Shown here: one piece after another, positions 7,091-13,381 of the stretch | Numbering within the stretch: position 1 is the stretch's first letter | Layout: every line of letters begins with the position of its first letter | NCBI GenBank assembly: GCA_002329125.1 | Contig: DCXX01000121.1 | Coordinates: 1 to 13,381, forward strand | Direction of reading: 5' to 3' | From: Fidelibacterota bacterium UBA2125 | GTDB taxonomy: Bacteria; Fidelibacterota; Marinisomatia; Marinisomatales; S15-B10 | Length of the DNA: 13,381 nt | Position numbers and translations under genes: made by a program | Notes under the pieces: generated by a model | The model's database searches: none | What the model was told of the DNA's origin: nothing | Seen by the model: the letters and a program-made list of their open reading frames with translations, nothing else

Positions 7091-7793
7091 GTATCTTGCC
7101 AGTGCCGGTGTAGCATCCCGCCGTAAATGTGAATCAATTATAACAGGGGGCCGAGTCACTGTTAACGGGAAGGATGAGACGGACCCTTTTAGAATCATCT
7201 CAACGTTGGATAGTGTTGAACTGGATCAGACTCCTGTCAAAATGCCCATTGAAAAAACGGTTGTTATGTTGCATAAGCCTGCCTCCGTAGTTACCACCGC
7301 AAATGATACTCACGGCCGAAAAACGGTCCTTGATCTGGTCTCCAATATAAATACCCGGCTTTTTTCTGTGGGGCGCCTTGACAAAGAGACAACTGGAATT
7401 CTTCTTCTGACAAATGACGGGGATCTTGCATACCGTCTTACCCATCCCAAGTTCGGTGTGGAGAAAATTTACGAGGCCACAACTGATCGGTTTATTACCG
7501 ATGCTGAAATTTGCTCCATCTCTTCCGGTGTTGATATTGGAGAAGGGGAAACGGGGCAGGCGGAAGTGGTTGATCAGACGAATACGGCAAACGGAGTCAA
7601 GATCACAATGAAACTTCTCCATGGGAAGAAACGAGAAATCAGAAGAATTTTTCGGGAGATGGGCCTGGAGTTGACACGCCTTCATAGAATTACCTTTGCT
7701 TGTCTGGAACTGGGAAATCTCGCTTCTGGCAAACATAGAATTTTATCTGACAAAGAGCGTCGTTTGTTGGCAAAGACAGTTGATTTGTTATAA
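7077..7793 (+). CDS. rluB: rRNA pseudouridine synthase, RsuA/RluB/RluE/RluF family
   Basis: A 238-residue enzyme that isomerises a specific uridine in ribosomal RNA to pseudouridine; by context with scpAB it is most likely the RluB type acting on 23S rRNA. An S4 RNA-binding domain (about 1-50, MRLIRYLASAGVASRR) is followed by the catalytic domain. That domain has LHKP (65-68), the active-site motif GRLDKETTGILLLTNDG with the catalytic Asp at 102, and the late motif GKKREIRRIFREMGLELTRLHR. The open frame reaches back to a TTG at 7023, but ATG 7077 is chosen because the S4 domain normally begins at this point; this gives a 14-base overlap with scpB. The exact rRNA target cannot be read from the sequence. 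Confidence 0.93.
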   Translation: MRLIRYLASAGVASRRKCESIITGGRVTVNGKDETDPFRIISTLDSVELDQTPVKMPIEKTVVMLHKPASVVTTANDTHGRKTVLDLVSNINTRLFSVGRLDKETTGILLLTNDGDLAYRLTHPKFGVEKIYEATTDRFITDAEICSISSGVDIGEGETGQAEVVDQTNTANGVKITMKLLHGKKREIRRIFREMGLELTRLHRITFACLELGNLASGKHRILSDKERRLLAKTVDLL

Positions 7794-7871
7794 AATTCGT
7801 TTTGAGGTTACTGTTTTGGTCATTTTCGGATCATACCTAAATTACTGGGCTTTTTGAAAGACAGTTGATTT
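7772..7871 (+). repeat. 15-base direct repeat, one copy in the end of rluB and one downstream
   Basis: AAAGACAGTTGATTT occurs exactly at 7772-7786, encoding the final residues of the pseudouridine synthase, and again at 7857-7871 in the intergenic gap; the copies start 85 bases apart. Flanking bases differ immediately outside the repeat. It could be a relic of a small tandem duplication or chance. Confidence 0.6.
7816..7843 (+). promoter_or_regulatory. Candidate promoter in the rluB-cmk gap
   Basis: TTGGTC (7816-7821) and TAAATT (7838-7843) are 16 bases apart in the only sizeable gap of the plus-strand run (7794-7910). The -10-like hexamer is the same as in the candidate promoter before the HNH gene. 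The gap also holds a small hairpin, AACC/GGTT plus GCAA/TTGC (7876-7898) with a three-base bulge, just before the cmk start. No terminator is visible, so read-through from rluB is also possible. Confidence 0.25.
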
Positions 7872-7910
7872 CAATAACCACAGCAAATCGTTGCGGTTGA
7901 GAGATTGGGG

Positions 7911-8579
7911 ATGATTGTCGCCATTGATGGCCCAGCCGGTTCCGGTAAGAGCACTACTGCAAAAGGTGTTGCTGAGAAACTCGGTTTTCTCTATTTGGAT
8001 ACCGGTGCCATGTACCGGGCTGCCACAGCTGCTGTCCTTGCAGCTTCAATCGATAGTGATGATGAGTTGGCGGTGTCAGATTGTGTTGAAACCATCGAAA
8101 TCGATTTTGATGAAACCGGTCGCCTCATCTTTCTTAATGGTGAGGACGTTTCCCAGACCATCAGAGGTCAAGAGGTGACTCAAAACGTCAGCACTGTCAG
8201 CGCTTACCCGCAAGTAAGGAAACGGATGGTTTCCATGCAACGGGGAATTGCTGGCCATCGCGATTCTGTCGTGGAAGGAAGAGACATCGGTACCGTGGTT
8301 TTCCCCAACGCCGATTTCAAGTTCTTCATAGTTGCAAGCATTGAGGAACGGGCGGAACGCCGGCAGAAAGATTTGGCCGGGCTAGGTGTTGATCAAACAG
8401 TAATTGATATCGTCGAAGATTTGAAACGACGTGATGCTTTGGACTCGTCCAGAGATGTATCACCTCTTACAAAGTCTGAAGATGCTCTGGAGGTGGATAC
8501 GACATCAATGAACATAAAACAACAGATCGATCTGATTGTTAGGCATGTAAGAGATCGATCGGCAAGAAAGGAAACGTAA
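7911..8579 (+). CDS. cmk: Cytidylate kinase
   Basis: A 222-residue nucleoside monophosphate kinase that phosphorylates CMP and dCMP to the diphosphates with ATP. The P-loop GPAGSGKS is at residues 7-14. LDTGAMYRA (about 30-38) is the family substrate-site signature, VVEGRDIGTVVFPNADFKFF follows, and the lid and late motif are seen as RRDALDSSRDVSPL and DALEVDTTSM. Length matches the usual 220-230. The open frame reaches a TTG at 7905, but ATG 7911 gives the standard MIVAIDGPAG start and better spacing from the purine-rich GAGAGA upstream. It is followed after seven bases by rpsA, a pairing conserved in many bacteria including E. coli. Confidence 0.97.
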   Translation: MIVAIDGPAGSGKSTTAKGVAEKLGFLYLDTGAMYRAATAAVLAASIDSDDELAVSDCVETIEIDFDETGRLIFLNGEDVSQTIRGQEVTQNVSTVSAYPQVRKRMVSMQRGIAGHRDSVVEGRDIGTVVFPNADFKFFIVASIEERAERRQKDLAGLGVDQTVIDIVEDLKRRDALDSSRDVSPLTKSEDALEVDTTSMNIKQQIDLIVRHVRDRSARKET

Positions 8580-8586
8580 GCAACTG

Positions 8587-10524
8587 GTGAGTGATAAAAT
8601 CGTAACAGAAGAAGAAGTAACAGAATTGACGGAAGATGCGGTAGAGACCGTGGCTGAGGAGCCTGAATCTGCGACCCCGGATGGGGACAATGGAGAAATA
8701 GATTCAACTTCTATTGAATATGAGGAGATTATAAAGGACTATTTGGATCCGGGCCTTATGAACGGTATCCGGATTATTGAATCTTCCGAACTTTCCAATG
8801 AGGATATAGAGGAGGTTCCTGTTTCGGATGAAGAGATGGGGAAATATATCGAGACATTTTCTGATATAGCCCAGAATCAGATTATTACAGGCCGGGTGAT
8901 CGGGCAAAATGAAAAAGAGATCATCATGGATATCGGCTTCAAGTCAGAAGGGATTATTCCCAGGTCAGAATTCAGCGGTGCCGAGCCGCCCAACCTCGGT
9001 GATTCTATTGAAGTTTACCTTGAAAAGATTGAGGACAAAAATGGCCAGACTATCCTCTCCAAGGAAAAAGCTGTCTGGATGAAAGGGTGGCTGAAACTGA
9101 TGCAAATCCATAAGGAAGAGGGTACAGTGAATGGCACCATTACCCGCCGCATTAAAGGCGGTCTTGTGGTGGATGTGGACGGTATACAGGCATTTCTTCC
9201 CGGTTCTCAGATAGACGTTAGACCGGTTCAGGATTTTGACAATTTCCTCGGTAAAGAGATGGAATTCAAAGTTGTCAAAATCAATCAACTCAGGAAGAAT
9301 GTTGTCTTGTCCCGAAAAGCTCTACTTTACAACACCATGAAGGACCAGAGAGAATCTCTGTTTGAAGAAATCGAAGTTGGTCAGATTGTGGAAGGTGTTG
9401 TAAAGAATATCACAGATTTCGGTGTTTTTGTCGATCTGGGAGGTATGGACGGCCTCCTCCACATCACTGACTTGTCGTGGGGCCGCGTTAATCATCCCTC
9501 CGAGGTGACCAAAGTTGGAGAGACCATTAGCGTCAAAATTATCGATATAGATAAGGACAAGCTGCGTATCTCACTCGGGCTGAAACAACTGACGCCCCAT
9601 CCATGGGAGAATGTTGAAGAGAAGTTTCCCGTGGGAACGAAGATTTCCGGCAAGGTTGTCAGCCTGACAAACTACGGTGCTTTTGTAGAGCTGGAAACCG
9701 GCGTGGAAGGTCTTGTGCATATATCGGAAATGTCTTGGTCCCGCGGCGTTCATCGTCCCGATGAGGTTGTGCAGTTAGGCCAAGAAGTAGAGGCGAAGAT
9801 TCTTTCTATCGATACAGAAGAGAGAAAGATCGCACTTGGTTTTAAACAGCTCCTGCCCGATCCATGGGAGAATGTTGACGAGCAGTATGCTGTCGGATCC
9901 ACGCTGAAAGGGATTGTCCGAAATCTTACCCAGTTTGGTGCTTTCGTTGAGTTGGAAGAAGGTGTAGATGGTTTAATTCATGTCTCAGATCTTTCATGGA
10001 CGAAAGTGGTTCGCCATCCCAAAGAAATCTTGCGGAAAGGCGAAGAGGTAGAAGCAAAAGTTCTGGAAGTCTCTCAGGAAAATCACCGCATCGCATTGGG
10101 ATTAAAGCAAGCCTCGGAAGATCCCTGGGATGACATCATTACCCACTTTAGCGTTGGTAAGATCGTCGGTGGCACTATCATTCGCACTCTTGACAAGGGG
10201 ATCATTGTAGAGTTGGAGATGGATGTAGAAGGGATTGTCCCGGCTGACTCACAGTCTGAGGATGAAAGAGATCCATCTCTCAAAGAAGGGCAGGAAATTC
10301 AGTGTGAAGTGGTTGAAGTAAAGCCTGAAGACAAAAAAGTGATGCTCACTTTTGTTGATGTTCCCACTCCTGCCGAAGCACCTGCTGAAGAAGAGGCGTC
10401 TGAAACTAAACAGGAAAAACCTGAGGTTGAAGCAGCCTCTGAGGATCAAAAATCTAATAATGAACCAAACGATGCTGAAGAATCGGAATCTACCGAGGAG
10501 ATTGATCCGGAAGAGACTGAGTAG
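8587..10524 (+). CDS. rpsA: 30S ribosomal protein S1
   Basis: A 645-residue ribosomal protein that binds mRNA and helps its docking on the 30S subunit. Six S1 (OB-fold) domains can be placed at about 98-162, 179-246, 264-334, 348-421, 435-508 and 521-591. Domains 3 to 5 are the most regular, with repeated FGVFVDL/YGAFVEL/FGAFVEL and GL.HI.DLSW motifs. Both ends are extended and very acidic: residues 1-95 are rich in Glu and Asp, and 592-645 form a Glu/Ser/Pro tail. This makes it longer than the 557 residues of E. coli S1 and like the long S1 of FCB-group bacteria. The start is GTG 8587; no in-frame alternative exists nearby, and the nearest purine run (AAAGGAAA) is about 15 bases away, too far for a good Shine-Dalgarno sequence. 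Weak initiation sites are known for rpsA genes, where S1 can regulate itself. Confidence 0.97.
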   Translation: MSDKIVTEEEVTELTEDAVETVAEEPESATPDGDNGEIDSTSIEYEEIIKDYLDPGLMNGIRIIESSELSNEDIEEVPVSDEEMGKYIETFSDIAQNQIITGRVIGQNEKEIIMDIGFKSEGIIPRSEFSGAEPPNLGDSIEVYLEKIEDKNGQTILSKEKAVWMKGWLKLMQIHKEEGTVNGTITRRIKGGLVVDVDGIQAFLPGSQIDVRPVQDFDNFLGKEMEFKVVKINQLRKNVVLSRKALLYNTMKDQRESLFEEIEVGQIVEGVVKNITDFGVFVDLGGMDGLLHITDLSWGRVNHPSEVTKVGETISVKIIDIDKDKLRISLGLKQLTPHPWENVEEKFPVGTKISGKVVSLTNYGAFVELETGVEGLVHISEMSWSRGVHRPDEVVQLGQEVEAKILSIDTEERKIALGFKQLLPDPWENVDEQYAVGSTLKGIVRNLTQFGAFVELEEGVDGLIHVSDLSWTKVVRHPKEILRKGEEVEAKVLEVSQENHRIALGLKQASEDPWDDIITHFSVGKIVGGTIIRTLDKGIIVELEMDVEGIVPADSQSEDERDPSLKEGQEIQCEVVEVKPEDKKVMLTFVDVPTPAEAPAEEEASETKQEKPEVEAASEDQKSNNEPNDAEESESTEEIDPEETE

Positions 10525-10554
10525 GGCATCCATAAGTTGTGAGCTAGTGGTTCA

Positions 10555-11535
10555 GTGAATCCACATACTCTTTCAAAAACAATTGAGGAAGGGCACCTAT
10601 CAGTTTGGTTCGGTGCCTTTTTTTTCGCCGTTATCCTGTGGTTCTTTGTCATATCTGAACACATGTACAACTATGTGGTTGAGATGCCAATCGAAGTTCG
10701 AAATATAAGGGAAGGCAAAACGCTTGGTGGCGAAGTGACACCGACCGCTGATGTTCGATTTAGCGCAACGGGCCGGGCGTTCCTGAAAACATTGCTACTA
10801 AAATCAGTTTCCGATTTCAAGTTGGTTCTGGATCTGGAACGGGTCAGCACGGAATACGATTTTTATCTTAACGACTATTTCGACAAATACAGCCAAAAAG
10901 TGGTCGTTCCCTCGGGTTTTGAACTGGAGTTTGTTGAAGTAGTTCGCCCTGATTCAATTCACATTTCTCTGGATGATTATATGATTAAACCTGTGACAGT
11001 TGTTTCCAGAGTGACTGTGGAGCCGGCAGCAGGATATATCATGGTGGGGAACAGTAACATCTCTCCCGGAATCATCGAATTGAAAGGACCTCGGGAGATT
11101 ATTATGGGTGTTGAGACCGTCGAAACATTTGAGCGCACTTTCCGTGCCGTTGAAGCATCTGTCCACTCCAGCATAATGCTGGAGTTGGATTTTCCTCGCG
11201 TGGTGGAGGCGTCTGACACATCCGCGCTTTTCAGAGCTGATGTGCAGAGCATTGGTGAAAGAATCATTTCAGAAGTACCTGTGAAAATCCTCAATATACC
11301 CGATAATATCCGCGCCTTTGCCAATCCTTCAACCGTATCACTTACTGTGACAGGAGGTGTTCAGTTTATCGCATCTCTGGAGCCTTCCGATATATATGTT
11401 TCTTTGGACTACAACGAATTCAGGGAAGGAGATCTGTCGAGGGAACCTGTCGTTAAAGTTCCCGACGATGTGTTGGATTGGCGAGATCTTTCTCCCAAAG
11501 CGATAGAACTGACTATACAACGCTTGCCCGAATGA
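10555..11535 (+). CDS. YbbR-like (CdaR-type) domain protein
   Basis: A 326-residue protein with a single N-terminal membrane helix (about 17-34, GAFFFAVILWFFVIS) and an extracytoplasmic chain of YbbR-like repeats. These lie at about 40-125 (MPIEVRNIREG), about 140-205 (IKPVTVVSRVTVEP and GIIELKGPREII) and about 238-325 (EVPVKILNIPDNI and PSTVSLTVTGG). In Firmicutes the homologue CdaR regulates the diadenylate cyclase CdaA; no cdaA lies in this window, so a c-di-AMP role is only a family-based guess. The start is GTG 10555, since an in-frame stop lies just upstream and the next Met (39) would remove the membrane helix; no good Shine-Dalgarno sequence is visible. A terminator-like hairpin lies inside its first 25 codons. 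The stop overlaps the tsaD start as ATGA. Confidence 0.85.
   Translation: MNPHTLSKTIEEGHLSVWFGAFFFAVILWFFVISEHMYNYVVEMPIEVRNIREGKTLGGEVTPTADVRFSATGRAFLKTLLLKSVSDFKLVLDLERVSTEYDFYLNDYFDKYSQKVVVPSGFELEFVEVVRPDSIHISLDDYMIKPVTVVSRVTVEPAAGYIMVGNSNISPGIIELKGPREIIMGVETVETFERTFRAVEASVHSSIMLELDFPRVVEASDTSALFRADVQSIGERIISEVPVKILNIPDNIRAFANPSTVSLTVTGGVQFIASLEPSDIYVSLDYNEFREGDLSREPVVKVPDDVLDWRDLSPKAIELTIQRLPE
10589..10625 (+). terminator. Rho-independent terminator-like hairpin inside the start of the ybbR-like gene
   Basis: GGCACC (10592-10597) pairs perfectly with GGTGCC (10612-10617). The stem extends by AAG/TTT (with one G-T pair) to nine pairs with a 14-base loop, and an uninterrupted run of eight Ts (10618-10625) follows at once. 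It lies 65 bases after the rpsA stop but within codons 12-24 of the next gene, where the T run encodes part of a Phe-Phe-Phe stretch. It could end or attenuate transcripts from rpsA. Because Phe codons are T-rich, chance cannot be ruled out. Confidence 0.5.
11165..11185. repeat. Perfect 10-base dyad with a single central base inside the ybbR-like gene
   Basis: ACTCCAGCAT (11165-11174) is followed by one A and then its exact reverse complement ATGCTGGAGT (11176-11185). It encodes part of VHSSIMLEL. No function is evident. With one 10-base dyad in 13 kb, chance is a real possibility. Confidence 0.6.
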
Positions 11536-12527
11536 TCGTTCTTGGCATCGAGACGTCGTGCGACGAGACCGCCGCCGCCGTATGTGAAGACGGTAAACTT
11601 CTCTCCTCAGTAGTAGCCTCTCAAGAAGATCATGCTAAGTATGGTGGTGTTGTGCCGGAAGTGGCATCACGAATGCATGAAAAATTGCTGATGGGTACAG
11701 TGGAAACGGCACTCTCCAGAGCATCCGTCACAAAGAAAAACCTCCATGGAATTGCAGTTACAAGAGGGCCCGGTTTGATGGGTGCTTTGCTGACGGGCAT
11801 CAGTTTTTCCCGAGGTTTGGCACTGGGATTGAAAATCCCCTTCCTTGGTCTAAATCACATGGAAGCGCACATTTTCGCGAACTTTATCACTTTTCCGGAG
11901 TTAGAATTTCCGTTCATCTGTCTTCTGGTTTCTGGAGGTCATACTCAGATCTGGAAAGTTGGTGGTCTCGGTAATTATGACCTCATGGGTGAAACACGGG
12001 ACGATGCGGCAGGTGAGGCATTTGACAAAGGAGCAAGGATTCTTGGTCTAGGTTATCCCGGCGGCATCGAAATTGAAAGAGCAGCTCGAGGAGGTGATTC
12101 CAACGCTATCAATTTTCCACGAGCTTTTTCCAAGACAGATTCAATCGAATTTAGTTTCAGCGGTTTGAAGACATCACTTTTGAGATACGTAGAAAACCTT
12201 GGCGGCGAAGTGCCGGGGGATCAAATATCCGATGTAGCAGCTAGTTATCAAAGTGCCATTGTTGACAGTCTTCTTTCAAAACTACGGCTTGCCATCGATA
12301 AGACTGGGATAGAAACTGCACTCATCGGTGGCGGAGTGGCTGCCAACAGAAAGTTGAGAGAAAGGGCTAGTAATTTGTTCCCCGATTGTAAAATTCTTTA
12401 TCCCGACATTGATCTCTGTACTGACAATGCTGCCATGGTCGCTTTTCTCGGTGAGATCTATCTGCGTGAAGGGAAATCTTCGATAAACAGCCACTGTGTC
12501 GTTCCAAATCTGAGACTCTCCGATTAG
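11532..12527 (+). CDS. tsaD: tRNA N6-adenosine threonylcarbamoyltransferase
   Basis: A 331-residue catalytic subunit (Kae1/Qri7 family) that transfers the threonylcarbamoyl group to A37 of tRNAs reading ANN codons, working with TsaB, TsaE and TsaC. Visible motifs: GIETSCDETAAAV (5-17), KYGGVVPEVASR (37-48), the metal-binding H109 and H113 in NHMEAH, SGGH (134-137), GEAFDKGARILGLGYPGG (161-178), FSFSGLKTS (207-215), IGGGVAANRKLR (265-276) and CTDNAAM with the metal ligand D298. These positions match E. coli H111, H115 and D300 within two residues. The NHMEAH motif has Ala where HMEGH is more usual. The open frame extends to 11478, but ATG 11532 gives the standard MIVLGIETSCDET start and an ATGA overlap with the upstream stop. 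tsaB and tsaE are not in the window. Confidence 0.97.
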   Translation: MIVLGIETSCDETAAAVCEDGKLLSSVVASQEDHAKYGGVVPEVASRMHEKLLMGTVETALSRASVTKKNLHGIAVTRGPGLMGALLTGISFSRGLALGLKIPFLGLNHMEAHIFANFITFPELEFPFICLLVSGGHTQIWKVGGLGNYDLMGETRDDAAGEAFDKGARILGLGYPGGIEIERAARGGDSNAINFPRAFSKTDSIEFSFSGLKTSLLRYVENLGGEVPGDQISDVAASYQSAIVDSLLSKLRLAIDKTGIETALIGGGVAANRKLRERASNLFPDCKILYPDIDLCTDNAAMVAFLGEIYLREGKSSINSHCVVPNLRLSD

Positions 12528-12539
12528 AGTCTTCCTGAA

Positions 12540-13381
12540 ATGTCACCTGTCATTCCGTTTTGGCTGCTTCTGATCCTGGCAATTGTCGCCTTCCTATTTG
12601 TCAGGTTGAGTTACAGGCAAAAAACAGGCAATAACGACAGAGTCCACAGACTGCTCTCCTTCTTCCGGTTATCCGTTTTCCTTTTGATTGTGTTACTAGC
12701 GGCAAACTTTCAGTGGGTCCGGACCGGTTCACTCAGCAGGAGACCGCTCATCAAGATTTTTTTTGACAACTCAGTCTCAGCCGGTTATCATCAGTCTATT
12801 TCCAAACAATCTTTGGTCAACGGTTACCAAGAGATTCTTAACGCTGTAAGCGAACTGACTTATGACGAATCCATTGACCTTAGCATTGAAGTTTCCACAT
12901 TTGGTGAAACTGTATCACCTCTATCCGGAAGTCCGTTGGGGATGGGGGTCAATGAATCATCCACAAACCTTTCGGCCGTTCTTGCATCGTCTTCAGAGGT
13001 GGCCGGCGACGAGGAGTTAAACGGTGTCATTATTGTGAGTGACGGTCAGAGTACCGTAGGTGCTGATCCCGTCAGTAGTGCCGGCGATGTGAAGGTGCCG
13101 GTCTACACTGTGGGGATCGGAGAACCGCTCAGGATGGTGGATGTCCGGATAAACAGTGTGAAAGTTCCTATCGTGGCGGTTCGTGGTGAAATGGTATCCG
13201 CTGAGGTGACCATTGAATCATTTGGAGAAATAGATCAACGTGTACATGTTTCACTGGAGAAAGGCGGTACTCTCCTTGGTACCCAAATTGTTGCGCCGGG
13301 CGGAAAGGGGAGTAGTAAGATTGTACGCTTTCAGTTTGAAGCGGACCAGGTTGGAAATGAAGAATACGTGATACAGGTTTC
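12540..13381 (+). CDS. Membrane-anchored von Willebrand factor A domain protein (3' end outside the window)
   Basis: An open frame of 280 codons that runs off the right edge with no stop. Two hydrophobic segments (about 5-21 and 40-57) flank a short basic loop, then comes a VWA-like domain (about 69-195). That domain has a full MIDAS-like set: D76-x-S78-x-S80 (FFDNSVS), T142 in SSTNLSAVL and D168 in IIVSDGQ, followed by VPVYTVGIG. From about 200 it continues as an immunoglobulin-like beta domain (VRINSVKVPIVAVRGEMVSAEV). This layout resembles the BatA/BatB-like and large membrane VWA proteins of Bacteroidetes relatives, which probably act in the periplasm; function is unknown. The start ATG is 12 bases after the tsaD stop and is the first possible start after that in-frame stop; no strong Shine-Dalgarno sequence is visible. 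Coding is supported by the long open frame and the coherent domain pattern. Confidence 0.85.
   Translation, partial: MSPVIPFWLLLILAIVAFLFVRLSYRQKTGNNDRVHRLLSFFRLSVFLLIVLLAANFQWVRTGSLSRRPLIKIFFDNSVSAGYHQSISKQSLVNGYQEILNAVSELTYDESIDLSIEVSTFGETVSPLSGSPLGMGVNESSTNLSAVLASSSEVAGDEELNGVIIVSDGQSTVGADPVSSAGDVKVPVYTVGIGEPLRMVDVRINSVKVPIVAVRGEMVSAEVTIESFGEIDQRVHVSLEKGGTLLGTQIVAPGGKGSSKIVRFQFEADQVGNEEYVIQV

Noticed and set aside
7200..7736. Minus-strand open frame of 178 codons opposite rluB
   Set aside because: The plus strand carries an intact pseudouridine synthase with all motifs; the antisense translation is not protein-like.
7876..7898. Small hairpin before cmk considered as a terminator or riboswitch
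   Set aside because: The stem is short and bulged, has no T run, and matches no known aptamer pattern. It is mentioned only in the description of the gap.
1..13381. CRISPR array, insertion sequence, toxin-antitoxin or defence island
   Set aside because: No regularly spaced repeats, transposase motifs, terminal inverted repeats or toxin-antitoxin pairs were seen. The HNH gene stands alone among housekeeping genes.

Overview
The window looks like ordinary chromosome of a Gram-negative bacterium. Outer-membrane proteins, a TonB-dependent receptor carrying a CarboxypepD_reg-like domain, a membrane-anchored VWA protein and a YbbR protein next to rpsA and tsaD point to the Fibrobacteres-Chlorobi-Bacteroidetes superphylum or a related candidate phylum such as Marinimicrobia/SAR406 or Calditrichota. 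This placement is inferred from gene style and order, not from a phylogenetic marker comparison. Starts at GTG or TTG are frequent and most genes have no clear Shine-Dalgarno sequence.

Left region (1-4234): the last codons of an unidentified gene overlap an unrecognised, probably outer-membrane beta-barrel protein (83-1816, plus strand). It meets tail to tail, with a 4-base overlap, a TonB-dependent receptor on the minus strand (1813-3894). Directly upstream of the receptor, on the same strand, is a complete cobalamin (B12) riboswitch (3953-4111), so the receptor is almost certainly a BtuB-type corrinoid transporter. The stretch 4112-4234 holds two plausible divergent promoters back to back.

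Middle region (4235-7793): a tightly packed plus-strand run of HNH endonuclease, trpS, scpA, scpB and an rluB-type pseudouridine synthase, each overlapping its neighbour by 1 to 14 bases. It joins tRNA charging, chromosome condensation (the ScpAB partners of Smc) and rRNA modification. The 117-base gap 7794-7910 holds a weak promoter candidate, a small hairpin and one copy of a 15-base direct repeat.

Right region (7911-13381): cmk, rpsA (six S1 domains between acidic tails), a ybbR/cdaR-like gene, tsaD, and the beginning of a VWA-domain membrane protein that runs off the window. cmk-rpsA is a widely conserved pair. A terminator-like hairpin with a T8 run lies inside the first codons of the ybbR-like gene and may limit read-through from rpsA.

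I found no mobile element, CRISPR array, tRNA, rRNA or obvious defence island. The least ordinary parts are the riboswitch-receptor unit with its unknown barrel neighbour, the intragenic terminator, and the HNH-trpS coupling.
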